Source: DATFYP01 sp035626235 (GTDB lineage Archaea; Thermoproteota; Nitrososphaeria; Nitrososphaerales; Gagatemarchaeaceae). From it: a DNA stretch of 61,144 nucleotides. Positions within the stretch are counted from its first letter, which is position 1; each line of letters begins with the position of its first letter. The stretch is taken from NCBI GenBank assembly GCA_035626235.1, contig DASPOB010000014.1, positions 1-61,144 of the forward strand, written 5' to 3'. The notes below the pieces were generated by a model, which was given only the letters and a program-made list of their open reading frames with translations, searched no databases and was not told the DNA's origin. This document shows positions 54,693 through 61,144 of the stretch, piece after piece. The position numbers and the translations under genes were made by a program.

Positions 54693-55087
54693 GATTCGGT
54701 CCCGGGCTCCTTGGGTCCACCCAGGCCTGCTAAGAATCGCACATCCGCTGTCCGTTCCGAGAAACTCTCCCGCTTGCTATATCCCTCCATCCCTGGTCTG
54801 GCTCCTTCCTTGGGAGGGCTTAGCTGCCCGACGCCATATCGGTTGCCGAATTACGTTCTAGCCCTATCAGAGAGTATAGAAGTTCCTGTGAGGCACCAGC
54901 ATCAGAATCTTGCAGGTGCGGCGCCGATTAGGTCAGCAGTGAGTTCGGTGACTACTCCCTTGACGTTTCGCCTCAATGCGCAGGCGCTGCGAGGCGCGAT
55001 TGGCTCAGTGACGGGTCAAGCTCACGCCTTTGACTTCCCTTGGAGCGTGCATCCGATTGACCAACGACTATGGCCCCGGCTCGCAGA
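54693..55087. other. Intergenic region before tRNA-Asp, no gene seen
   Basis: Open frames here lack domain content and initiation signals. A TATA-like GATATAGCAAG (minus strand, near 54778) could serve the AN1-like gene with a leader of about 60 nt. Nothing else was recognised. Confidence 0.3.
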
Positions 55088-55096
55088 TTAAATAGC
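55088..55096 (+). promoter_or_regulatory. TATA box of tRNA-Asp
   Basis: TTAAATAGC lies about 28 bp upstream of the tRNA 5' end at 55121, ideal archaeal promoter spacing. Confidence 0.6.
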
Positions 55097-55120
55097 TGAG
55101 GTTGCGCGGGTCGCTTGGAC

Positions 55121-55231
55121 GCCCTGGTCGTATAGAGGTCAGTATGCTGCCCTGTCACCAGGCTATGCCTGGCAGAGCGGCAGCGACCCGGGTTCGAAAT
55201 CGCTGAGACGAAAGTCCCGGCCAGGGCGCCA
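55121..55231 (+). tRNA. tRNA-Asp(GUC) with two introns and encoded CCA
   Basis: The acceptor strands GCCCTGG (55121-55127) and CCAGGGC (55221-55227) pair fully; discriminator G at 55228 is followed by CCA. The anticodon stem CTGCC (55147-55151) pairs with GGCAG (55179-55183), and the anticodon GTC is at 55154-55156. A 20-nt intron at the canonical 37/38 site (55158-55177) forms its own CCAGGC/GCCTGG hairpin. The T stem CCGGG (55188-55192) pairs with CCCGG (55216-55220), but the T loop holds a 16-nt insertion (about 55199-55214). Removing both gives a 72-nt tRNA plus CCA. Confidence 0.92.
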
Positions 55232-55329
55232 TACTTGCGCATAGCGAAGTCCAACCTTACTGTAAGATTGGCTCTGTGCATGGTATTCGCTGGGCGGCAA
55301 AGTCATCACCGGAGAGCCGTGACCGGCTC

Positions 55330-55548
55330 CTATTGGGAAGGTTTGCTACTTCTCGTGTATCTCAACGCGGCGACTAGAAGAAGCACGATTCCCACGACCA
55401 ATAGGACCGTGCCCAGACCGGGGCCACGAAAGGGGGCGCCTCGAATCGTTACTGTGGCCGCTCCGACGACGGCGATGATCACTCCTATCGCCGCCACGGC
55501 TGCCACACTCATGTTCCTGCTCTTACGCGCAGCAATGACGCTCACCAT
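55330..55548 (-). CDS. Small two-span membrane protein
   Basis: A 72-residue protein with two hydrophobic helices (about residues 14-32 and 45-63) joined by a short loop (RGAPFRGPGLG) and ending in a basic tail RYTRSSKPSQ. ATG 55548 or an in-frame ATG at 55512 may start it. No family recognised. It lies between tRNA-Asp and the cupredoxin gene. Confidence 0.45.
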   Translation of the reverse strand: MVSVIAARKSRNMSVAAVAAIGVIIAVVGAATVTIRGAPFRGPGLGTVLLVVGIVLLLVAALRYTRSSKPSQ

Positions 55549-55769
55549 AGGTTTCGCTCACAAAGCCGGCCTCCACAGCATACAGCAGGGTTCCCCAAAT
55601 CTGGAGGAGTCTCGTTCTGGCTGACCGAAGCTATGCCGGGCGCCTGCGATGCGCCGAGTGGCCCTACCATGGCGCCCCCACGAAATAAGTGGAGCCCATA
55701 CCGTTTCGGAGAGCAACGCGGCCACCCCCGAAAGCCATAACTGATTTGCGAGGCCGCCCCAATTGGCGG

Positions 55770-56345
55770 ATGATCACGGAAACGGACACCGCGGTTCCCG
55801 TTCGGCAGGGGAGGTCGAGGACTCGGATAGCTGTCCTGTTGGCCTTAGCCGTAGTCGCCGTCGTAGCAGGTTATGCGGCGCTGGAGTACGGGCTCTCCCA
55901 GACATCTCCACCACCCGGTGGCCCGGGCCTAATGTACGCCAATTGCGACTCCATATCCAATAGCATACCGGCGGTGGTAGGATCGGCGAGCAGCGGTAGC
56001 GGCCCTCACGCCTACTTTCTAATCGTGGAAGCCGACCCCGGAAGCCCCTATGAGGGCATAAACGGGAGCGCGATTCAGGAATCTCAAAACCTCAGCAAAC
56101 CATGGCCAATCATGCACGTAAAGCTGGGACAGGTCGTGTCGATTCACGTCATCAACTGCGCGTCCAGTGAATCACATGGTTTCGCCATCGACCACTATGA
56201 TGACAAGACAATCAACGCCATACCGCCCGGCAAGTCCTACGACGTCACCTTCACTGCCAACGAGAGAGGAACATTCAGGATATACTGCGACATCTTCTGC
56301 GCGATCCACGTTTTCATGCAGAATGGAGAGCTGATCGTATCGTAG
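55770..56345 (+). CDS. Membrane-anchored cupredoxin, cytochrome oxidase subunit II-like
   Basis: A 191-residue protein from ATG 55770. An N-terminal membrane helix (about residues 18-38) anchors an external cupredoxin domain (about 85-190). The copper motif near the C-terminus is FRIYCDIFCAIHVFMQNGEL, i.e. C-x3-C-x2-H-x2-M, with an upstream His in NCASSESHGFAIDHYD. CuA sites normally read C-x3-C-x3-H-x2-M, so the loop is one residue short. The domain resembles subunit II of heme-copper oxidases or nitrosocyanin-like proteins, but no oxidase subunit I is nearby. Electron transfer or copper handling at the cell surface is inferred. Confidence 0.8.
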   Translation: MITETDTAVPVRQGRSRTRIAVLLALAVVAVVAGYAALEYGLSQTSPPPGGPGLMYANCDSISNSIPAVVGSASSGSGPHAYFLIVEADPGSPYEGINGSAIQESQNLSKPWPIMHVKLGQVVSIHVINCASSESHGFAIDHYDDKTINAIPPGKSYDVTFTANERGTFRIYCDIFCAIHVFMQNGELIVS

Positions 56346-56441
56346 CTGGCTTGGGCCAACCCTTCGCTCCTTGTATGCCACTGAATCCAAAAACTTAAGT
56401 CAGCTCAACGAAGGCTCCGCAAGACAAGTGCCTTCCGAGGT

Positions 56442-57308
56442 TTGGTTGGGTTCGATCTAATCTTCTTCGGCATCATTGCCGCGACTCTGGTTCCGGCATA
56501 CATCGCCTTGTACCTCGTCACGAACTTGAGGTTTCTTCACACAAAGTACATCGCCGCAGCAGGCATCGGTCTCACTTTTTGGTTCTTTTTCGACACCATG
56601 GGCGACGCCGACTCTCTGGACGTAAACAGTCCTGTTTACCCGCCGGGGCTGTTCGGAGGTCTCTCTCACATCGCAGTTATCGCGGCCTTCGCCGCTGGCA
56701 TTGCCGCGCTCGCAATCTTTGACCACTACGCGGTTCGGCCCAGAGGAAGCTCCTCCTCGGAACGAGCAGAAAACGTAAACCAGCGCTCGATGTTACTTCT
56801 CCTGATTCCCGTCGCCGTCGCGCTTGTCATGGGGGTCCATGGCTTGGGAGAGGGATGGGACGCCGCTTCCGCTGTTGCCACGGCGCCGACCAACAGCACT
56901 TCGATCTCGCTGGTCCTCGTGCAAGCATTCGGCGACGTCCCGGCAGTCGTCTCGTACCCGCTTCACAAGCTGCTGGAGGCAAGCATAATCGCGGCAGTGT
57001 ACGCGTGCTACGTGGTCAGAAGCAGCGGCGTCGTGAGAGCCAAGTGGTGGCACATCCCACTCCTCGGTCTCCTCTTCGGAGGGCCTTCGGTTGTCGGTGC
57101 CGGTCTGGGCTATTTCGTGTCCTTTGACACCACGTATTTCTATGCTTTCGGAGTGACGTCTGCACTATATGCAGCACTGAGGCTGGCAGAGGCGACGAGG
57201 CCGAATTTCAAGATTGGAGGGGACTCGCCTGCGCGGCTCGGCTCAAGGATATTCCTCGCCATGGCAATCGGTTTCTTCCTTCTATACGCCACGGCACTGC
57301 TGCACTAG
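56442..57308 (+). CDS. ZIP-like eight-helix membrane protein
   Basis: A 288-residue protein starting with TTG, with about eight hydrophobic helices. Helix 4 carries VMGVHGLGEGWDAAS (about residues 129-143) and helix 5 YPLHKLLEASIIAAVYACYV (about 171-190), so two HxxxE motifs stand where ZIP transporters have HNxPEG and HExPHE. A charged loop (about 88-115) separates helices 3 and 4. It follows the cupredoxin gene by 96 bp, suggesting a metal-related pair (uptake or sensing of copper, zinc or iron). Overall similarity to ZIP is limited to topology and these motifs. Confidence 0.55.
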   Translation: MVGFDLIFFGIIAATLVPAYIALYLVTNLRFLHTKYIAAAGIGLTFWFFFDTMGDADSLDVNSPVYPPGLFGGLSHIAVIAAFAAGIAALAIFDHYAVRPRGSSSSERAENVNQRSMLLLLIPVAVALVMGVHGLGEGWDAASAVATAPTNSTSISLVLVQAFGDVPAVVSYPLHKLLEASIIAAVYACYVVRSSGVVRAKWWHIPLLGLLFGGPSVVGAGLGYFVSFDTTYFYAFGVTSALYAALRLAEATRPNFKIGGDSPARLGSRIFLAMAIGFFLLYATALLH

Positions 57309-57535
57309 TGTCATGCTGCTTCCTCCGCAGCCGCCCGCAGGCACTCGCCTGGGCGCAGAAGAGTCCCGTCCCGCAAACGAGCTTGCCCCAGCGAAGCCGA
57401 AGGCGCCGTCAATCAGCTCGGCTTCCATTTCACCATGACAGTATTGGGCCATGTCGCATCATTCAAGGGTTCAGAACGGCATGTTCTGGCGAGTAGACTT
57501 AAGATGACTCGGCGGAATACTGCCTTTGATTTGGG
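57309..57535. other. Intergenic region, no gene seen
   Basis: No supported open frame. A TATA-like GACTTAAGATG occurs about 40 nt before the next gene's ATG at 57536. Confidence 0.3.
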
Positions 57536-58870
57536 ATGAAGTCGGGCATTTCGCTGCCTATGGCACTCTTCATGACCCTGATCGTAGCGACCGCTGCGGC
57601 GATTGGGGCACTCTCAATGGCTGGGACGCCGGCCCACGAAACCAGCAGCGGAGGGCTGACCGTCCTTCCTGCGGGGACAGTCATCAAGGTCTCCTCAAGC
57701 TTCGACTGCGTCGCGGGCCATTACTCCTTGAACTTCACCCTGCCCGAGCGTTCCGCGCTCACTGGCGGATTCAAGGCCGGGGCTCCGGGCGTGGCAGCCT
57801 ATGTCGCCACTGCTCAACAGGCGGCATCAGCGTTTCAGGGCCACCCCTCAGACTGGGTCTACTCGACGGGGCTCGTTAACTCGTCCCACATCGGGCTCTC
57901 TCTGTCAGCCGGCTCCTACGTGCTGTGGATTGAAGGCGCGGACCAGAACTGCGGCTCGGGCATAGTCATGCCCCTCGAGGTCCTCACCCAAGTCAATATC
58001 ACTGAGAGCTTCGTGGTCACGCCGCAGTCCGTCAGCTCCGTAGACATGAGGCTAGAGCTCAGCTCCCTCGAGATAGCCTCGGGAGCCACTCTCACCATCA
58101 ACGCGAGCGACTACAACCCGTCGCCGTTCGCGCTGAACTTGACGAGGGAGGCCGCCTGGGCCGTGGACGGCCTTGCGACAGGGGGATGTCCATCGCTGTA
58201 CCTCCCGCTCGGAGTCGCCGTCTACCAGGGGGTGTACACCGTCGCAAACGCGTCCCAGGAGATGCCGCTCCGGGTCTTCCCAGTGGTGCCTTGCCCGATG
58301 CTCGTAAGATACATAGCCGGCTACCAATTCCAGCCGACGAGCGACAACGCGGTAGTCCTCCCCGGCTCGGAGGCGGCGCCAATGGCAGCGATTGTCAATG
58401 TGAGCGGAACTTACAATGCGGGCACTGGCTTCTCGAGGGCGCCCACGCCCTTCACGCCTGGGGCCTACACGGTAGTGGCTGGGGACGAATGGGGAAACCT
58501 GGCCTTCGCCTACTTCGCAGTCACGGCGTCCTCTGGCACGGTAGCAAAATACGCCTACCCTACTTCTAACCTGACGGCGTCCATTTCTGCATGGGTCGGC
58601 CAGACCTTCGTCGTCCAACTGGCTTCAAACGCCGCCTCAACCGGGTACGACTGGAATGTGAGCACGAGCCAAGGCATTCAATACCTGAACTACACGGTAG
58701 TGTCGACGAGCCCGCTTATCGGCGGCCCCCAGATAAGGGACTACCTCTTTCGGGCGGTCCAATCAGGCCCCCAGACGGTGACGCTGCGAGACGAACGACC
58801 TTTTGCGCCCTACGCCCTCGCAGCGACGATTAATCTTCAAGTGTTGGTAACCGCGTCCCCGCTTCATTGA
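57536..58870 (+). CDS. Secreted protein with C-terminal chagasin-like (I42) domain
   Basis: A 444-residue exported protein with a signal peptide (about residues 5-30). The first two thirds are beta-rich, with sequons and Cys pairs (SSFDCVAGHYSLNFTLPE, GADQNCGSGIVMPLEVL). The last about 90 residues match the cysteine-protease inhibitor chagasin: VGQTFVVQLASNAASTGYDW corresponds to the NPTTGY loop, GGPQIRDYLFRAVQSGPQTV to the middle strands and LRDERPFAPY to the RPW loop. No C-terminal membrane anchor is present. It may protect the cell surface from proteases or bind peptides. Confidence 0.65.
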   Translation: MKSGISLPMALFMTLIVATAAAIGALSMAGTPAHETSSGGLTVLPAGTVIKVSSSFDCVAGHYSLNFTLPERSALTGGFKAGAPGVAAYVATAQQAASAFQGHPSDWVYSTGLVNSSHIGLSLSAGSYVLWIEGADQNCGSGIVMPLEVLTQVNITESFVVTPQSVSSVDMRLELSSLEIASGATLTINASDYNPSPFALNLTREAAWAVDGLATGGCPSLYLPLGVAVYQGVYTVANASQEMPLRVFPVVPCPMLVRYIAGYQFQPTSDNAVVLPGSEAAPMAAIVNVSGTYNAGTGFSRAPTPFTPGAYTVVAGDEWGNLAFAYFAVTASSGTVAKYAYPTSNLTASISAWVGQTFVVQLASNAASTGYDWNVSTSQGIQYLNYTVVSTSPLIGGPQIRDYLFRAVQSGPQTVTLRDERPFAPYALAATINLQVLVTASPLH

Positions 58871-59004
58871 CATGCGGGCGTCCGCCGCGGCCTCAAGCTG
58901 CGCGATGAATGCGAGCTTTCCATATGAATTTCAAATCCAAGTATGTGAATTCCAGCACCTTTCCAAATTAAATACGTTGGCCTTCCCAATGCGTCAGAAC
59001 ATAT

Positions 59005-60186
59005 TTGAAGCCTACAGTACTCGTCCTCCTATTCCTCCTATCCCTCACCTTCCTCGGAAGTCCATTGCTAATGAACCAAGTCCATGCAGCCTCGTCCCCC
59101 AACAAGGGTTCGGCCGGGCCCGATGGCATTTCTGTAACCACCTTGCCCACTTCCACGTCTGATGACACCGACTACAACACAGCATGCCCCGGAGGGCTTG
59201 CTGGGTGCTCCGTCCCCGCAGGGGACGGGAACAGTTGGAGTGCCACCATCTTCTCGATCACCTATACAGGAACTGTCAGCATAACCATCACAGACTGCTG
59301 TTACGAAGGCGACTACTACTCGCTCTGGATGACCACTGACCCATCAGGGCTCACCGGGTGGACCCCCGTCGGCACCACTGACCAGGTCTTTACCGGACCC
59401 GAGCTGGTCGCACCAACTTACGACCCGTACTGGACCGGCACAGGTACCCAGTACAGCTCCACCACGTTCAACATCCCGCAATCCGGTACAGTGTTGTACG
59501 CGGTCAGGGATGAACTGCTCAACGCGATGGTCAACCTGCTCGGTTCGTCCTGCGGCGGTTCCGATGTCGTATACGATGGCTGCAGCGCCACGGGGATCTC
59601 GGCCTCCGGCGGCTGGAGTCCCGCAGGGTACGCCATCGCCTTCGCGGCCGCGGCCACATCTGGCTGTCTGGATCCATCAGGTAGCACGTCCTGGCCCACG
59701 GTCACCTTCACAGACGGCAGCACGGCTGACGTCAGTGTGACCGGTGGGGCGCCGCCAGGTGCCTGCGCAAGCATGACGATCGAAGACCTCTTCGGATCGC
59801 AGCCTGCAGGGACGACCGCTCCAAGCGTCTCCAGTCCGAACTACTACGACCTGTCCATACTCGGCCTTACGGCTGGAACGGCGAACGTATGCTTCACGTC
59901 ATCGATCGTGAGCTCCAGCACCGTTATGGAATACTGGAACGGAAATGCTTGGGTATCAGTCGCCACGACCTTCACATCTCCCAACACGATCTGCGGAAAC
60001 ATACCCGTGACCGCACTGGCAACACCAAGTACTCCGGTGCTCATCGCGTCCCCCACGACAGTAAGCAGTGTCCCTCAATTCCCAGGTGGGTCGGGACTCG
60101 TGGTCGTCGCGGTTAGCTTCGGGTTGCTGGCAGTGGTTGCCCGAAAGCGCAGTCTCGGACAGACATCGAATACATCAACGAATTAG
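59005..60186 (+). CDS. Surface protein with signal peptide and PEF-CTERM-like sorting tail
   Basis: A 393-residue exported protein beginning at TTG 59005, after a TATA-like AAATTAAATAC. A signal peptide (about residues 3-28) precedes a Gly/Ser/Thr-rich beta structure with several Cys pairs (DCCYEGDYYSLWM, SSCGGSDVVYDGC). The C-terminus reads SSVPQFPGGSGLVVVAVSFG, then LLAVVARKRS, i.e. a VPxFP motif, one hydrophobic helix and a basic end, the layout of archaeal sorting signals processed by archaeosortases. Probably lipid-anchored on the outside. No enzymatic motif is seen. A hairpin follows the stop. Confidence 0.7.
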   Translation: MKPTVLVLLFLLSLTFLGSPLLMNQVHAASSPNKGSAGPDGISVTTLPTSTSDDTDYNTACPGGLAGCSVPAGDGNSWSATIFSITYTGTVSITITDCCYEGDYYSLWMTTDPSGLTGWTPVGTTDQVFTGPELVAPTYDPYWTGTGTQYSSTTFNIPQSGTVLYAVRDELLNAMVNLLGSSCGGSDVVYDGCSATGISASGGWSPAGYAIAFAAAATSGCLDPSGSTSWPTVTFTDGSTADVSVTGGAPPGACASMTIEDLFGSQPAGTTAPSVSSPNYYDLSILGLTAGTANVCFTSSIVSSSTVMEYWNGNAWVSVATTFTSPNTICGNIPVTALATPSTPVLIASPTTVSSVPQFPGGSGLVVVAVSFGLLAVVARKRSLGQTSNTSTN

Positions 60187-60187
60187 A

Positions 60188-60210
60188 CACAGTCCCCAAA
60201 AGGGGCTGTG
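60188..60210 (+). terminator. Hairpin after the surface-protein gene
   Basis: CACAG-T-CCCC-AAAA-GGGG-CTGTG forms a 9-bp stem with one bulge and a 4-nt loop, immediately after the stop at 60186. It is followed by CCACCCTTTATT, a weak T-rich run. Probable transcript end. Confidence 0.6.
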
Positions 60211-60487
60211 CCACCCTTTATTGTGCGGAACATCTACCGAGGTTTCGGACTTGTCTCCGCTTAGGCCCTTGAAACCGCGCAGCTCCAAAGCCCGTAGCGG
60301 TCAGCTTCTCTCGGAGAATTCTGTTCCCACTCCAGCACCAGACTGTCTCGATGCTGAGCTCGTCGCCATACCCCCCGCCTGACTTCGGGCGAGTACGGGA
60401 GTGACCGAGTCCCTCGGTCAAAATGTAGTGGCCGGCCCATCGCACAATAATCTATACAGGGGCTTTCAGTGACCGAGGAGGATTGTC
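60211..60487. other. Intergenic region, promoter of phosphoesterase gene
   Basis: No supported gene. A TATA-like TCTATACAGG near 60452-60461 lies about 30 nt before the TTG at 60488. Confidence 0.35.
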
Positions 60488-61030
60488 TTGACATCCGGGC
60501 TCTACTTCGTCGTCCATAAGCACAGGGCGACGTCCCTTCATTACGATTTCCGCCTAGAGATCGGAGGGGTGATGCCGTCCTGGTCGGTGCCGAAAGGCCC
60601 CACTTTGGACAGCGCGGTGAGGAGGCTGGCAATGCCTACTGGCGACCACGCTCTGGACTACCGCAACTTCGAGGGGGTCATCCCTGCGGGCCAATACGGG
60701 GCGGGGCCGGTCATGATTTGGGACCGCGGGACCTACGACCCCGAGATCGAGCACAGCGGCGGTGCTAGAGCGAAGGTACTTCAGAGGCAGGATGCGGAGA
60801 TGACCGCAGCGAGGGAACTGAAGGAAGGCAACCTGAAGTTCTTTCTGCACGGGAGCAAACTGAGAGGCTCTTTCGCGCTGGTGCGAACTTCTGGCTGGAA
60901 GGGCAAGGAGTCGTGGCTTCTAATCAAGCACCGTGACGAGTACTCGGTTGAAGGCTTCGACGCCAACGACTACGATTCTTCCGCAGCAACCAACCGTACC
61001 CTAGATCAGATCGCCTCGGCGGGCCGGTGA
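60488..61030 (+). CDS. LigD-type 3'-phosphoesterase domain protein
   Basis: A 180-residue stand-alone phosphoesterase related to the PE domain of bacterial LigD, which trims 3'-phosphate and 3'-ribonucleotide ends in end-joining. The sequence FVVHKHRATSLHYDFRLEIG (about residues 7-26) contains the catalytic His and Asp; MPSWSVPKGPTLDSAVRRLA and HALDYRNFEGVIPAGQYGAG are the usual following blocks, and GSFALVRTSGWKGKESWLLI the end. It starts with TTG, about 30 nt after a TATA-like element. No ligase or polymerase domain is fused, as in several archaea. DNA or RNA end repair is likely. Confidence 0.92.
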   Translation: MTSGLYFVVHKHRATSLHYDFRLEIGGVMPSWSVPKGPTLDSAVRRLAMPTGDHALDYRNFEGVIPAGQYGAGPVMIWDRGTYDPEIEHSGGARAKVLQRQDAEMTAARELKEGNLKFFLHGSKLRGSFALVRTSGWKGKESWLLIKHRDEYSVEGFDANDYDSSAATNRTLDQIASAGR

Positions 61031-61087
61031 TGGTGCTGGCCAATGACTGCCCGCCGGCCGGCACTTGCCTCCGTCGTCGGAACTCGT

Positions 61088-61144
61088 CTACTTTGCCGAG
61101 TTCTCGGTGACTGGAACGTCTATGGCGTTCAGCATTATCCTGCG
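61088..61144 (-). CDS. Possible 3' end of a leftward gene cut by the window edge
   Basis: An open frame enters from beyond the window on the minus strand and ends at TAG (61088-61090); its visible end reads RRIMLNAIDVPVTENSAK. Too little is visible to name it. Confidence 0.25.
   Translation of the reverse strand, partial: RRIMLNAIDVPVTENSAK

Noticed and set aside
54711..55091. A 126-residue open frame before tRNA-Asp
   Set aside because: No initiation signal, no domain, and it runs into the tRNA promoter.
60261..60632. A 123-residue open frame on the minus strand
   Set aside because: It overlaps the start of the LigD-type phosphoesterase and has low-complexity, Arg/Ser-rich content.
1..61144. 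CRISPR array, insertion sequences, integrase or transposase
   Set aside because: No spaced direct repeats and no DDE, tyrosine or serine recombinase motifs were seen in any frame; the islet therefore lacks its own integrase.

Overview
The window is archaeal and fits the TACK group, most likely a non-ammonia-oxidising relative of the Nitrososphaeria (Thaumarchaeota). Evidence: an ESCRT-III/CdvB-type protein, a thermosome subunit, archaeal EF-2, a proteasome alpha / SBDS / exosome superoperon, geranylgeranyl reductase, HerA-NurA, TrmB and HxlR regulators, F420 enzymes, tRNAs with several small introns, and many genes whose start codon lies about 26-28 nt after a TATA box (leaderless mRNAs, often with TTG starts). 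No rRNA, CRISPR array, transposase or integrase was seen.

Layout. 0-9 kb: CdvB-like protein, TrmB divergent from geranylgeranyl reductase over one shared TATA box, a DUF885-like metallopeptidase, TetR, thermosome, pterin carbinolamine dehydratase, a secreted beta-propeller. 9-20 kb: small conserved proteins, a nucleotidyltransferase-fold protein, nurA-herA, EamA transporter, CoA-binding protein, a membrane winged-helix protein with its partner, NUDIX, HxlR/PPOX pair and HtrA-like protease. 20-31 kb: LLM oxidoreductase, EF-2, M1 aminopeptidase, flavin reductase, then a leftward operon ecfS-ecfA-ecfA-ecfT-xpf-fno divergent from the riboflavin kinase/regulator gene, so riboflavin uptake, flavin activation and F420 redox chemistry sit together. 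31-38 kb: IPP isomerase-like NUDIX, then the leftward superoperon psmA-SBDS-rrp4-rrp41-rrp42-eL43-pcc1-pfdB-DHH. 38-41 kb: GATase and JAMM protease, small proteins, endonuclease IV.

41.3-45.2 kb looks like a small genomic islet inserted at tRNA-Lys. The last 19 bp of the tRNA gene are repeated (18/19) 3.78 kb downstream. Between the copies lies a sulfur-trafficking cassette (DsrE-like, SnoaL-TusA fusion, OsmC) with a divergent two-domain Lrp/AsnC-like regulator, two short genes (DUF1059-like and DUF2795-like) and degenerate tRNA T-arm-like debris. No integrase is present.

45-61 kb is rich in surface and exported proteins: an anchored PQQ-type propeller, a frameshifted LUD-domain pseudogene, a transmembrane protein joining an extracellular lectin-like domain to a cytoplasmic winged helix, a second M1 aminopeptidase, a methyltransferase, a spermidine-synthase-like enzyme, two zinc-finger miniproteins, tRNA-Asp with two introns, a CuA-like cupredoxin followed by a ZIP-like membrane protein, a secreted protein with a chagasin-like domain, a surface protein with a C-terminal sorting tail, and a stand-alone LigD-type 3'-phosphoesterase.
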